64,000 bases of DNA, taken from Flammeovirga sp. EKP202. GTDB taxonomy: Bacteria > Bacteroidota > Bacteroidia > Cytophagales > Flammeovirgaceae. Every line of letters starts with the position of its first letter. Position 1 is the first letter of the stretch. Positions 52,097 through 61,528 of this stretch are shown here, one piece after another. The stretch covers positions 208,283-272,282 of the forward strand of contig NZ_JACVVP010000002.1 in NCBI RefSeq assembly GCF_014534745.1. Reading direction: 5' to 3'. The notes below the pieces were generated by a model. That model was not told where the DNA came from, made no database searches, and worked only from the letters and a program-made list of their open reading frames with translations. The position numbers were made by a program, and so were the translations under genes.

Positions 52097-53083
52097 CTAT
52101 CTTCTTCTTACTGATCGACCTGCAGAACCTGAGCTTCTACCTCCCATAGAAGGTGATGAACTTCTAAATGAAGAACCATTTGAATTTGTTGGTCTTCTGT
52201 AAGTGTTGTTGTTATTGAACGGACTGCTTGTAGGTCTTGAAGAAGACCCCCAACTTGTATTTGGTCTTGCCTGAGAAGATGATGGTCTAGCAGCTCCAAC
52301 ACCGTTTGATGTCATCGCCGTTCTATATCTTTCAGGATATTTTATTTTTCTTGTTGTTGAGTTTGGTCGTTGAGCCACTCTAGGGTTTGATACTCTACCA
52401 GAGTTGACTGGAACGTAAATTGGACGTCCCCCGTATCCATATCCTGGATAACCGTAATAAGGATCATACATTCCTCCATAACCGTAACCTGGGTACATAC
52501 CACCGTACATTGGATGACCGTACATAGGGTAACCAAAACCTGGGTACATACCACCCATGCCATACATCGGGTACCTCCATCCTGGATACATTCCCATACC
52601 CATGCCCATTCCTATACCAAGGCCTAAGCTAAAAGCGGAGTTATTTCCAAAACCAATTCCAATACTTGTGCCAGTACCAAATGTACCCGCTGACATTCCT
52701 AGTGATACTGAAGGGTTAGAGAAGAAACCTCCACTCTTCTTACCACCTTGCTGCTGATCAGCAATACTTACACCTTGAGTTGCCTCCATGTAAGCATTAC
52801 CTACTGTTGGAATTGAAGAAGGAATAACACCTTCATCTGTTACATAATAAGGATATCCATATCCTGTTCCTACACCGTCTGGGTTTGAAAAACGACTCAA
52901 TTGTTCTTGTCTTTCAGGGGTGTTAGGAAAATCGTGATTTGCAATATCCGAAGGTAACATTGCAGGTTTTGCACTAAGTGCTTCTCTGTCAGCTTTTGTG
53001 AAATACATGTCGTCGAACTCCTGACCGAAGGCAGAAGACACTGCAAGTAATGCACTAATAGCCGTATATATCCATTTATTCAT
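52097..53083 (-). CDS. Secreted Gly/Tyr/Met/Pro-rich low-complexity protein
   Basis: 328 residues with a signal peptide (ALLAVSSAFGQ). Residues about 125-165 are Gly/Ser/Phe-rich, and about 155-230 consist of Met-Tyr-Pro-Gly and Gly-Tyr-Gly units (GMYPGYGYGG, GFGYPMYGHPMYG). The C-terminal 100 residues are Ser/Arg/Asn/Pro-rich and basic (ending SAGRSVRRR). Such composition resembles adhesive or structural matrix proteins, or disordered surface proteins. No enzyme domain is visible. Codon phase is consistent across the low-complexity part, so it is a real gene. Confidence 0.75.
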   Translation of the reverse strand: MNKWIYTAISALLAVSSAFGQEFDDMYFTKADREALSAKPAMLPSDIANHDFPNTPERQEQLSRFSNPDGVGTGYGYPYYVTDEGVIPSSIPTVGNAYMEATQGVSIADQQQGGKKSGGFFSNPSVSLGMSAGTFGTGTSIGIGFGNNSAFSLGLGIGMGMGMGMYPGWRYPMYGMGGMYPGFGYPMYGHPMYGGMYPGYGYGGMYDPYYGYPGYGYGGRPIYVPVNSGRVSNPRVAQRPNSTTRKIKYPERYRTAMTSNGVGAARPSSSQARPNTSWGSSSRPTSSPFNNNNTYRRPTNSNGSSFRSSSPSMGGRSSGSAGRSVRRR

Positions 53084-53288
53084 AATAAACGTGGTTACTA
53101 TTTTATAAAAACATCAATGGGAGCAAAATTCTATTATATTTGTGTTCCGATTGAACTCAAAAAAATAGGTTAGCATTAGCTTATAGACAAATATAATAAT
53201 TATAAGCAATATAAACCTAAATTTAACTGTTCAAACGACAATTTATATACTTGATTGTAACCACTTTCAGAAAGTTTTATAATAGATC

Positions 53289-54764
53289 ATGGCAAAAGGC
53301 TTACCAAAAAGAAGCGACGATTATTCAGCTTGGTATAACGAGTTGGTAAAAAAAGCAGATCTTGCTGAAAATTCAGCAGTACGTGGATGTATGGTGATTA
53401 AACCTTACGGATATGCGATCTGGGAAAAAATGCAACAGACATTAGATAAAATGTTCAAAGACACTGGACACTCTAATGCTTATTTTCCTTTATTAATTCC
53501 TAAATCTTACTTAAGTAAAGAAGCGGATCACGTGGATGGTTTCGCAAAGGAGTGTGCTGTAGTAACACACTACCGTCTTAAGAATGCAGAGGATGGTTCT
53601 GGCGTAGTTGTGGACCCCGAAGCAAAGTTAGATGAAGAATTGATCGTACGTCCCACATCTGAAACAGTGATCTGGAGTACTTATAAGAACTGGATCCAAT
53701 CGTACAGAGATCTTCCTTTATTGGTAAACCAATGGGCTAACGTAATGCGTTGGGAAATGCGTACACGTTTATTCCTTCGTACTTCTGAGTTCTTATGGCA
53801 AGAAGGTCACACGGCCCACGCTACTGAGTCAGAAGCAATTGCTGAAACAAAGCAAATGTTAGAGGTATACGCTGATTTCGCTGAAAACTTCATGGGAGTT
53901 CCAGTAGTTAAAGGTGTGAAAACAGCTAACGAAAGATTTGCTGGTGCTGTAGATACTTTCTGTATCGAAGCCATGATGCAAGATGGCAAAGCTTTACAAG
54001 CAGGTACTTCTCACTTCTTAGGTCAAAACTTTGCAAAAGCATTTGACGTGAAGTTCTCTGACAAAGACAACAAGTTAGAGCACGTTTGGGGTACTTCTTG
54101 GGGTGTAAGTACACGTTTGATGGGCGCATTGATCATGGCTCACTCTGATGATGAGGGCTTGGTGTTACCTCCAAAATTAGCTCCAATCCAAGTTGTAATT
54201 GTTCCTATCTACAAAGGACAAGAGCAATTAGATGCTATTGCTGAGAAAGTAAAAGTGATTCAAAAAGAATTACAAGCTTTAAATATTTCAGTGAAATTTG
54301 ACGACAGAGACGCTTTACGTCCTGGTTTTAAATTCGCTGACTGGGAATTAAAAGGTGTTCCTGTACGTATGGCAATGGGACAACGTGACCTTGAAAATGG
54401 CACTGTTGAAATCGCTCGTCGTGATACTAAAGAGAAAAATACTTATCAATTAGATAACGTAGTTGAAACGGTTCAACAACTTTTAGAGGACATTCAAGCG
54501 AATATCTACCAAAAAGCTTTTGATTACCGTGAGTCTCATATCACTAAAGCGGATACTTTTGATGAATTCAAAGATCTTTTGGAGAACAAAGGTGGTTTCA
54601 TTGCAGCACACTGGGATGGAACTGGCGAAACTGAAGATAAGATCAAAGAATTGACAAAAGCGACAATTCGTTGTATTCCTTTAAACAATGAGCAAGAAGA
54701 GGGTGCTTGTATCTACACAGGCAAACCTTCTACGCAAAGAGTTCTATTTGCGAAGGCTTATTAA
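53289..54764 (+). CDS. proS: Prolyl-tRNA synthetase (archaeal/eukaryotic-like type)
   Basis: 491 residues, shorter than the bacterial editing-domain form, as usual in Bacteroidota. Class II motifs: [17 protein letters not shown] (motif 1 region), [20 protein letters not shown] (motif 2), then [11 protein letters not shown], the anticodon-binding domain ([12 protein letters not shown]) and a C-terminal zinc-binding-like extension ([20 protein letters not shown]). Ligates proline to tRNA-Pro. A terminator follows. It has its own transcript. Confidence 0.96.
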   Translation: MAKGLPKRSDDYSAWYNELVKKADLAENSAVRGCMVIKPYGYAIWEKMQQTLDKMFKDTGHSNAYFPLLIPKSYLSKEADHVDGFAKECAVVTHYRLKNAEDGSGVVVDPEAKLDEELIVRPTSETVIWSTYKNWIQSYRDLPLLVNQWANVMRWEMRTRLFLRTSEFLWQEGHTAHATESEAIAETKQMLEVYADFAENFMGVPVVKGVKTANERFAGAVDTFCIEAMMQDGKALQAGTSHFLGQNFAKAFDVKFSDKDNKLEHVWGTSWGVSTRLMGALIMAHSDDEGLVLPPKLAPIQVVIVPIYKGQEQLDAIAEKVKVIQKELQALNISVKFDDRDALRPGFKFADWELKGVPVRMAMGQRDLENGTVEIARRDTKEKNTYQLDNVVETVQQLLEDIQANIYQKAFDYRESHITKADTFDEFKDLLENKGGFIAAHWDGTGETEDKIKELTKATIRCIPLNNEQEEGACIYTGKPSTQRVLFAKAY

Positions 54765-54815
54765 TAAAGAATAAATATTCAGCTTAAGGAGAAATTCATA
54801 AGCTAAAAATTATAT

Positions 54816-54860
54816 TAAACGGATGGCATATGTAAATTACATATGTTATCCGTTTTGTTT
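54816..54860 (+). terminator. Terminator of proS
   Basis: AAACGGAT-GGCATATGTAA pairs with TTACATATG-TTATCCGTTT, followed by T-rich sequence. Confidence 0.8.
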
Positions 54861-54890
54861 CTTTCAGTATTTTAAAACAATAAAAAAATT

Positions 54891-55529
54891 ATGGACCATC
54901 TTAATCCAGTAATTATACTTGGTGCTAGTGGTATGGGTAAAGCCGCACTAGACATTTTCAAAAGTCAAGACATTATTGTTTACTGTTTTCTTGATGCAGA
55001 TGAAGAGCTTCATGGTGCTGAAATTGGTGAAGTTTCTGTGATGGGATCTCCTGAAGATGGAGGTTTCTTAAAGCATATCGGTAAAAAATGTGACGCATTC
55101 GTTGCTATTGAAGACCACGACACACGTCAGAAAGTGGTGAAGATGCTAAAGGAGCGTCGCAAAGTAATGCCTGTAAATGCTATTCATAAAGATGCTAGTA
55201 TTTCCTCTTCTGCTTTCTTAGGATATGGTAACTTCATCAACGCTGGGGCTAGAATTGGCTACGACGTAAAAGTACCTGAAAATTGCATTATTCACAGTAA
55301 CGCAGTACTTGAACACAGCGTAGTTCTTGATGATTTTGTTTCTATCGGATCGGGTGCTATCATCGGTTCGGGCGCTAAAATCGGTAAAGGTGCATTTATT
55401 GGATCAGGTGCTATCATCTCTTCAAATGTAATCGTAGGAGAGAATGCTAAAGTTGCTCCTGGCTCATTAGTGATGACAGAGGTAAAACCTAATACAACTG
55501 TATTTGGAATGCCTGCAAAAGAAATATAG
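54891..55529 (+). CDS. NeuD-like sugar O-acyltransferase (left-handed beta-helix)
   Basis: 212 residues. The N-terminal Rossmann-like domain (PVIILGASGMGKAALDIF) is the NeuD/PglD nucleotide-sugar acyltransferase type. The C-terminal half is a hexapeptide left-handed helix with about nine coils (LGYGNFINAGARIGYDV ... IGSGAIIGSGAKIGKGAFIG). These enzymes acetylate sugars of surface glycans. The substrate is not visible, and no glycan cluster adjoins it, which is unusual for this family. Confidence 0.88.
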   Translation: MDHLNPVIILGASGMGKAALDIFKSQDIIVYCFLDADEELHGAEIGEVSVMGSPEDGGFLKHIGKKCDAFVAIEDHDTRQKVVKMLKERRKVMPVNAIHKDASISSSAFLGYGNFINAGARIGYDVKVPENCIIHSNAVLEHSVVLDDFVSIGSGAIIGSGAKIGKGAFIGSGAIISSNVIVGENAKVAPGSLVMTEVKPNTTVFGMPAKEI

Positions 55530-55640
55530 ATTAAAGGTAAGAGGTAAGAATGAAGAGGGAAGAAGTGATTCGTAGTACAATACAGCATCAACAATTCTTC
55601 CCTTTCACCTCTTCCCTCTTCCCTCTCACCTCTTCCTCCC
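55530..55640. repeat. Purine/pyrimidine-rich inverted repeat
   Basis: The strand switches from purine-rich (GAAGAGGGAAGAAGTG near 55551) to pyrimidine-rich with tandem CTCTTCCCTCTTCCCTCTC units (near 55610). These can pair or form an H-DNA/slipped structure. It occupies the entire gap between the acyltransferase and radical SAM genes. Confidence 0.5.
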
Positions 55641-56612
55641 ATGAGACTTATCTCCCATCCCGTTTTATGTAATTATTATGTCACTTACAGGTGTAATGCC
55701 AAGTGTCATTTTTGTGATATTTGGGAAAAACCTTCTCCATATATTACGTTGGAACAGGCTGAAGAGAATTTTAAAGCCTTAAAAAAGTTAGGCGTTAGGG
55801 TCATTGATTTTACAGGTGGAGAACCTCTTTTACATCAAGAACTACATCTATTACTTGAACTCGCCAAAAAATACGGTTTTATCACCACCGTTACGTCCAA
55901 TGGTTTGCTCTATCCTAAACGTGCATCGCAACTGAAAGGACTCATAGATATGCTTCATTTCTCATTGGATTCCTATGATGCACAAAAACATGATGAAGGC
56001 AGAGGCGTAAAGTGTTACGACAAAGTGATGGAATCGATAGATATTGCACTTTCCTTAGGCGAAAAGCCTGATATTTTATTTACAGTAATGGATGACAATG
56101 TTCATGAAATTGAGAATGTTTATCAAAATATCACTTCACCCCAAAACCTTGTACTCATTCTCAATCCTCTTTTCTCTTATGGTGATATAGGTGGCGGGCT
56201 TTCTGAAAGTACATTAAAAACAGTAGAACAGTGGAAAAATAAAAAGAGGGTATTTCTAAATGATGCATTAATCAATCTACGAAAAGATGGAGGTAACAAA
56301 ATTGAAAAACCTATCTGCAAGGCAGCGAGTAGTTGTATTGTGATTTCTCCAAAAAATGAATTAATACTTCCTTGTTACCATCTAGGCAAGCAAGCATTTC
56401 CTATCAACAACAACTTAACTGAATTATATCAGTCAAAAAAAATTCAGGAAATCATCCAAAATGAAGGACGAATTCCTGAATGTGAAGGATGTGCAATCAA
56501 CTGCTATATGCAACCTTCTTTCAGTGTTGAAATCAATAAATATTTTTGGCAATCACTCCCAAGTACCTTTAAATACAACTTATGGAAAGGAACATGGAAG
56601 CAACTGTTTTAA
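55641..56612 (+). CDS. Radical SAM enzyme with SPASM-like C-terminus
   Basis: 323 residues. The radical SAM motif C-x3-C-x2-C is at CNAKCHFC (residues 18-25), followed by the GGEPLLH SAM motif near 60. The C-terminal part has several Cys (CKAASSC, LPCYH, CEGCAINCYMQPS) that could hold auxiliary Fe-S clusters, as in SPASM proteins. The enzyme class varies from peptide to lipid modification. It begins immediately after the purine/pyrimidine repeat and after a NeuD-like gene; a functional link is a guess. Confidence 0.85.
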   Translation: MRLISHPVLCNYYVTYRCNAKCHFCDIWEKPSPYITLEQAEENFKALKKLGVRVIDFTGGEPLLHQELHLLLELAKKYGFITTVTSNGLLYPKRASQLKGLIDMLHFSLDSYDAQKHDEGRGVKCYDKVMESIDIALSLGEKPDILFTVMDDNVHEIENVYQNITSPQNLVLILNPLFSYGDIGGGLSESTLKTVEQWKNKKRVFLNDALINLRKDGGNKIEKPICKAASSCIVISPKNELILPCYHLGKQAFPINNNLTELYQSKKIQEIIQNEGRIPECEGCAINCYMQPSFSVEINKYFWQSLPSTFKYNLWKGTWKQLF

Positions 56613-56616
56613 GGTA

Positions 56617-57837
56617 CTACATTCTTGGGTCTTTATTATTTGAGTACATTCTAAACCCAACTCCCCACTCTACAAAGTCCGCAATAAACCCTCCTGGCGT
56701 TTTTAAAGCTAAATGAGCAAAGAACTTACGAGAGAAATCGTAACGTCCTCCTACTCTTGCATACCACCCTCCACGGCCTTCTACGTTTGTAAATGGAATT
56801 CCTACTTGCGTCACCAAAGTAATTCTATGGATTAATAATTCATGCGAAAAGTGAATACCTGCATACCACAATTTACTATTCGGCACACCATTCGGATATT
56901 GAGATTGATACTCTTCTACCAATGAACCATCGTGAAAAACATCTATACCTATTCCGTATTTACCTTTATAACTATAATGCCTTGCCACATCAAATGCTAT
57001 TGTCCCCACACCATAATACAATTCACGGTCTTGAATGTCATAAGGTGAAGTACTCCAACCGCCAGCAACAAAAGTATAATACTCCCAAAACGGCTTAAAC
57101 TCTCCAAAAGTGTGATCAATATATGCCAATCGAGGATCCTTTTTACTATCTACAAATTGACTCCCTTTTTTCGGGATGTAGGTGTTGAAATTGTACTTAA
57201 TTCCTGCATTCAAACCGTATAAGTTTACACCCTTATTAGGTGTTCTTGTTCTTCCGTTTGAAAAATGGGTAAATAAAAGACCTACGGTACCGTCTATTCT
57301 CGGTGAGATCTTAAACTCTCCCTCTACACTCACTGTAAAATAGACATTAAATTCACTACCTATTGCGGTCTGATCTGGATTATCCTTTGGATCATAGCCA
57401 AAGAAATCATAAGCTAAACCTACACCTAAATCATACATTAAACTCCATTTTTTGTAACGCCTAAAAGGAGCATTGAAAAAGCCGTACATTGCAGAAGGGC
57501 TCCCTAAAATATTCGCTTCGGGAAAGAATGTAGCTTGGTACAAGCCAAATCCATAGTTAGGATAACCAAATAGTTTATGCCATTTTTTTCTACCATATCC
57601 TTTCCATCCTACCCTCAATTCTAAAGCAGAAAAATAGTTACGTTCTACTTCCTCCAAGCCATCAACTCCCGTTGAAAAGTGACCTCCAAAATGCACTTTG
57701 GTTTGTCCGAATATTTGTCTTGGATAGGTTTTATTTGCGTCGGTAGTATCCGCTTTTAGGAAATCCCAAGTCTGAGCATAAATAGTTAAAGTAGATAAGA
57801 ATAAAAAAATAGTGAGAAAGTGCTTTAAATGTATCAT
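56617..57837 (-). CDS. PagL-like lipid A deacylase barrel (acyloxyacyl hydrolase family)
   Basis: 406 residues, signal peptide to about 21 (LTIYAQ). The long barrel carries the PagL-type pattern FTHFSNGRTRTPNKGVNLYG near residue 205, where PagL uses His-x-Ser-Asn. The Glu found 12 residues after the Ser in Pseudomonas PagL is Asn here. Related genes are common in Bacteroidota. PagL trims lipid A acyl chains in the outer membrane; that activity is inferred here. Its stop is 5 bases from the convergent radical SAM stop. Confidence 0.7.
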   Translation of the reverse strand: MIHLKHFLTIFLFLSTLTIYAQTWDFLKADTTDANKTYPRQIFGQTKVHFGGHFSTGVDGLEEVERNYFSALELRVGWKGYGRKKWHKLFGYPNYGFGLYQATFFPEANILGSPSAMYGFFNAPFRRYKKWSLMYDLGVGLAYDFFGYDPKDNPDQTAIGSEFNVYFTVSVEGEFKISPRIDGTVGLLFTHFSNGRTRTPNKGVNLYGLNAGIKYNFNTYIPKKGSQFVDSKKDPRLAYIDHTFGEFKPFWEYYTFVAGGWSTSPYDIQDRELYYGVGTIAFDVARHYSYKGKYGIGIDVFHDGSLVEEYQSQYPNGVPNSKLWYAGIHFSHELLIHRITLVTQVGIPFTNVEGRGGWYARVGGRYDFSRKFFAHLALKTPGGFIADFVEWGVGFRMYSNNKDPRM

Positions 57838-57880
57838 TGATAATTGGGTTATTAAAAAGAAGAGATTGATAGTAAAAATA

Positions 57881-57913
57881 AAAAAAAAGCCAAGATTTAA
57901 TAAATCTTGGCTT
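57881..57913 (-). terminator. Terminator of rpsT
   Basis: AAGCCAAGATTT pairs with AAATCTTGGCTT around a 4-nt loop. On the minus strand eight or more T follow. Confidence 0.85.
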
Positions 57914-57946
57914 CAATGTTTTTCAACTTTAGCTTCTAATCTAAAA

Positions 57947-58204
57947 TTAAGCAGCAAGTTTGTTTACGTGCTTCGCTAATTTAGATTTCTTGTTTGCTGC
58001 GTTTTTATTATGAATGATGTTACGCTTAGCTAACTTATCAATCATAGATGCAACTTTGTTATAAAGCTCAACTGCCTCACCGTGATCTTTTGTTTCACGT
58101 AAACGCTTCACAAAAGTACGAGTAGACTTAAGTTGATATCTATTTCTCAAGCGTTTCGCTTCGTTAGAGCGAATTCTCTTTTTTGCTGACTTATGATTTG
58201 CCAT
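57947..58204 (-). CDS. rpsT: Ribosomal protein S20
   Basis: 85 residues: MANHKSAKKRIRSNEAKRLR opening, then a Lys/Arg-rich helical protein typical of bS20. It binds the 16S rRNA 5' domain in the small subunit. A strong promoter lies 72 bases upstream (58276-58306) and a good terminator downstream, so it is a single-gene unit. Confidence 0.97.
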   Translation of the reverse strand: MANHKSAKKRIRSNEAKRLRNRYQLKSTRTFVKRLRETKDHGEAVELYNKVASMIDKLAKRNIIHNKNAANKKSKLAKHVNKLAA

Positions 58205-58275
58205 TATATATATGTATTAAAATTCTTAGATAAAGCTTGGAATACCATCCTCACGAACTTCTCCCAAACGGAATG

Positions 58276-58306
58276 CAAAAATATTGTATTTATAATTAAT
58301 AAACAA
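58276..58306 (-). promoter_or_regulatory. Promoter of rpsT
   Basis: TTG at 58306-58304 and TATTTTTG at 58283-58276, separated by 20 bases, fit the Bacteroidota -33/-7 consensus on the minus strand. Confidence 0.65.
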
Positions 58307-58345
58307 GTAACTTACCCGTTAACAACGATAAATATCAACTATCTA

Positions 58346-59620
58346 TCAGTCTATTACCTCGAAATTCGTATATTTTTGCAATACTTTAGGAATCATTATA
58401 CCTTTTTCGGTTTGATTATTTTCAAGAATTGCCGCTAAAACTCGTGGTAAAGCCAATGCTGAACCATTCAAGGTATGTAATAAAGACGTCTTTTTATTAT
58501 TATCTCTATATCTCAATTTCAAGCGGTTAGCTTGGTAGTTTCCAAAATTACTGATTGAACTTACTTCCAACCAACGTCCTTGAGCTGCAGACCACACTTC
58601 TAAATCATAGCAAAGATTGGCGTTCACACCTAAATCTCCACTACATAATAACAATCTTCTGTAAGGAAGCTCTAATTTTTCTAAAAGCATCTCTACATGT
58701 TTTGTCATTCTTTCGTGTGCTTCCTCTGAATCCTCTGGTTTTTGGATCTCCACGATCTCCACTTTATCGAATTGGTGAAGTCTATTCAACCCTCTTACGT
58801 GAGCACCCCAAGAACCTGCTTCTCTTCTGAAACAAGGAGTATGCCCTGCCATTTTCTTTGGAAGATCGTTTTCTTGTAACAACTCTCCTCTGAACATATT
58901 AGTGATTGGCACCTCAGCTGTTGGAATCAAATAAAGATCATCTGCACCCATATAGTACATCTGTCCTTCTTTGTCTGGCAACTGACCTGTACCGTAACCT
59001 GAAGCTTCGTTAATAAGAATTGGAGGTTGTACTTCCATATATCCAGCATCTGTTGCTTCATCTAAAAAGAAGCTGATCAATGCTCTTTGGATACGTGCAC
59101 CCTTTCCTTTGTAGAATGGGAATCCTGCTCCAGTTACTTTATTTCCTAATTCAAAATCAACAATATCATATTGCTCAATCAAATCCCAATGAGGTTTTGC
59201 GTTTTCAGGTAAAGTTGGTTTTTCACCTCGCTCATACATTACTTCATTATCCTCATCAGTTTTCCCCACTGGAACGTGTTTTCTTGGAATGTTTGGTATT
59301 TGATAAAGTAATTTTTGTAATTCTCCCTCAAGCTCAGATACTCTTGAACTCAAGTCCTTCGCTTTTTGTTTATTTGTTGCAGCAGATGCCTTCGCAGCTT
59401 CAGCCTCGTCTTTTTGACCTGACTTCATAAGCATACCAATTTGCTTTGCGCTTTTGTTGGCTTCTGCTTGAGCATCATCTCTATCTTTTTGAGTTTGACG
59501 TCTTTCCTCATCTAACTCAAGAACTTTATTTATTGTAGCTTCAGGTTCGTCGAAGAATCTTTTTTTCAACCCTTCGATTACTTCCGCTTTATTTTCAGAT
59601 ATATATGAAACTAATAACAT
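58346..59620 (-). CDS. serS: Seryl-tRNA synthetase
   Basis: 424 residues: N-terminal coiled-coil arm (about 30-105, Glu/Lys/Ala-rich) that binds the long variable arm of tRNA-Ser, and a class II catalytic domain with motif 2 CFRREAGSWGAHVRGLNRLH and motif 3 NGSALALPRVLAAILENNQ near the C-terminus. Charges tRNA-Ser. Transcribed on its own; a TATATTTG box lies 30 bases upstream. Confidence 0.96.
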   Translation of the reverse strand: MLLVSYISENKAEVIEGLKKRFFDEPEATINKVLELDEERRQTQKDRDDAQAEANKSAKQIGMLMKSGQKDEAEAAKASAATNKQKAKDLSSRVSELEGELQKLLYQIPNIPRKHVPVGKTDEDNEVMYERGEKPTLPENAKPHWDLIEQYDIVDFELGNKVTGAGFPFYKGKGARIQRALISFFLDEATDAGYMEVQPPILINEASGYGTGQLPDKEGQMYYMGADDLYLIPTAEVPITNMFRGELLQENDLPKKMAGHTPCFRREAGSWGAHVRGLNRLHQFDKVEIVEIQKPEDSEEAHERMTKHVEMLLEKLELPYRRLLLCSGDLGVNANLCYDLEVWSAAQGRWLEVSSISNFGNYQANRLKLRYRDNNKKTSLLHTLNGSALALPRVLAAILENNQTEKGIMIPKVLQKYTNFEVID

Positions 59621-59649
59621 TTTGTTCTGTATTATTTGATTTTTGACTG

Positions 59650-59657
59650 CAAATATA
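59650..59657 (-). promoter_or_regulatory. -7 element of serS promoter
   Basis: TATATTTG on the minus strand, 30 bases before the serS start. No clear -33 box was seen. Confidence 0.4.
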
Positions 59658-59724
59658 GTTAACTTTTAGGTGGAGAACTTACTTAACTCATGTGAAAAAA
59701 GAGAAATTACCCTAAAAACTATCC

Positions 59725-60528
59725 ATGGATCCTCACTTACTGGAATACACATCAATCATTGCCTATATTATTACAGGAATTGTTGCAGGTATAGTTAACA
59801 CACTTGCGGGTGGAGGGTCATTGTTTACGCTATCTTTATTGATGTTTTTGGGGATGCCTGTAGGCATGGCAAACGGTACAAATAGATTAGGCATACTATT
59901 TCAAAACTTCACTGGTGCCTATACTTTTCATAAAAATAAACTTCTTGATATTCCCTCTTCTCTTAAATACCTCATCCCATCACTGATAGGTGCTGTATTC
60001 GGAGCGTTTACTGTAGCTGATATAGATGAAGAAACTTTACAATATGTTATTGGTACTCTAATGGTATTGATGCTCATTCCGATCTTTAAAGGAGGAGAAT
60101 CCTCTCAAGCATTTACAATGAAAGTAGGCCAAAAACCTAAGTTTAAATCCTGGAGAGATAATATCATTTTCTTTGCTATTGGGTTTTATGGCGGGTTTGT
60201 TCAAGCAGGAATTGGAATCATGATTTTGGTGGGTGTTTCAAAATTGGGAAAAATGACGTTAATTAGAGCTAATGCAATCAAAATGCTGATCATTGCCACT
60301 TACACCCTTCCAGTATTTATAGTTTTTCTTCTAAAAGGACAAGTAGTATGGATAGCCGCTATCTTATTAGCTATAGGTCAAGTGATAGGCACATGGTTTG
60401 CAGGTAAATTTGCATCAGGATCAGAAAAAGCCAATACTTTTATTAAATGGCTTCTTGTATCTATGGTTGTTATCTCAATATTAAAAATGTTTCATCTAAC
60501 AACATGGCTCATCAATTGTTTTCAATAA
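59725..60528 (+). CDS. TauE/SafE-family sulfite exporter-like membrane protein
   Basis: 267 residues with about eight membrane helices. Family signatures: GIVAGIVNTLAGGGSLFTL near the start and the second repeat GFYGGFVQAGIGIMILVGVS near residue 155. TauE/SafE proteins export sulfur-containing anions such as sulfite or sulfoacetate; the ligand here is unknown. The 3' end overlaps the next gene by 25 bases, so the two are translationally coupled. Confidence 0.88.
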   Translation: MDPHLLEYTSIIAYIITGIVAGIVNTLAGGGSLFTLSLLMFLGMPVGMANGTNRLGILFQNFTGAYTFHKNKLLDIPSSLKYLIPSLIGAVFGAFTVADIDEETLQYVIGTLMVLMLIPIFKGGESSQAFTMKVGQKPKFKSWRDNIIFFAIGFYGGFVQAGIGIMILVGVSKLGKMTLIRANAIKMLIIATYTLPVFIVFLLKGQVVWIAAILLAIGQVIGTWFAGKFASGSEKANTFIKWLLVSMVVISILKMFHLTTWLINCFQ

Positions 60529-61316
60529 AAAAACTTTCCGTACTCTTTTTAACTTTTTTCGTACTATTCATCTTCAATGATGTAAGTGCCCAAAAGAAAA
60601 AAGAAGAGGAAGTGAATACTTATGAAGATTTCCAGAACAAACAAACAAAGGTGACCAATACCCCGCTAGATAAGCAAAGGTCTAAGCGCAATGTGAAAAT
60701 GGCAGGCAAAGTTGATTCTGATGTAAGACTGTCTGACAATGCACGTAAAAATGTCTCTAAAGACATGAAAAAGTTCAAACCTTATATCAATGCGACTTCT
60801 GCAAAACAAAAAACTAAAAACAACAAGAAGAAACTTGGTAATGCTGTAGAAGTAACGATCGACAAGGACAAAGGAAAAAAGATGAATAAAACAGTTGCAA
60901 ACCATAAAGGGTATGTGGTTGTAGAAAGAAATAAAGGAAAAAGAATTAATAAAGCTGCTGCCAACTACAAAGGAGGATATGTAGTCGTTGAAAAAAATAA
61001 AGGGAGAAAGGTGGGTAAAAAAGCCGCTCACTATGAAGGATATGTTGTTATCGACCGTTCAAGAAACCGAAGAATTGCAAGACAAGCGGCAAACTTTAAA
61101 CCTAACTATATAAAAGTGAAGCAACAGCTTACCCTCACAAAGATGTATTATGGCAAAGGTCACGGTAAAAACTCTTATAAATTTGTTCAGAAGCATCGTT
61201 TTGCCCCTCACTTCAAAGATATTCCTCAAAGAACTACAAAAGGGAAATCAAACAGCATGAAAGAAAAACCTATTAAGTACACCTACTCTAAGGAAGAAGC
61301 TGAAATATGGAATTAA
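60504..61316 (+). CDS. Secreted, highly basic tandem-repeat protein
   Basis: The ATG at 60504 gives MAHQLFSIKKLSVLFLTFF and a clean signal peptide; an upstream in-frame ATG at 60447 would lie deep inside the TauE gene. The 270-residue product is very Lys/Arg-rich. Residues about 112-200 form four repeats of about 22 residues with pattern V-V-V/I-E/D-K/R-N-K-G-K-R-I-x-K-x-A-A-N-Y-K-G-Y (for example YVVVERNKGKRINKAAANY). This suits a periplasmic polyanion binder, for instance of LPS, peptidoglycan or nucleic acid; that is inference. It overlaps both its neighbours. Confidence 0.75.
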   Translation: MAHQLFSIKKLSVLFLTFFVLFIFNDVSAQKKKEEEVNTYEDFQNKQTKVTNTPLDKQRSKRNVKMAGKVDSDVRLSDNARKNVSKDMKKFKPYINATSAKQKTKNNKKKLGNAVEVTIDKDKGKKMNKTVANHKGYVVVERNKGKRINKAAANYKGGYVVVEKNKGRKVGKKAAHYEGYVVIDRSRNRRIARQAANFKPNYIKVKQQLTLTKMYYGKGHGKNSYKFVQKHRFAPHFKDIPQRTTKGKSNSMKEKPIKYTYSKEEAEIWN

Positions 61317-61528
61317 GAAATCAAAAAGCTTGGAGAGTAAGGATTTATAAATGGTTTCTTGTCTTTGGGCTAAGTTTTATATTTTGGTTACCACTCACTC
61401 ACTACCAAAACGATTCAAAAGAGTGGAGTAGAACTATTATTGATACTATTTTCATGACGATTGGTCTTAATTTAATCATGTATAAAAGTATCAGAAGAAA
61501 ATTCATCAATAGTGATGAGGTGAATTAA
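61307..61528 (+). CDS. Small membrane protein, two helices
   Basis: 73 residues with two probable membrane helices (FLVFGLSFIFWLPLTHY and IIDTIFMTIGLNLIMY) joined by a charged loop. Its ATG overlaps the end of the basic repeat protein by 10 bases, and its stop overlaps the stop of the convergent Na/Pi cotransporter by 4 bases. Probably part of the TauE operon. Unknown function. Confidence 0.6.
   Translation: MELRNQKAWRVRIYKWFLVFGLSFIFWLPLTHYQNDSKEWSRTIIDTIFMTIGLNLIMYKSIRRKFINSDEVN

Noticed and set aside
59080..59430. 116-residue frame antisense to serS
   Set aside because: Shadow of the serS coding sequence; no domain features.
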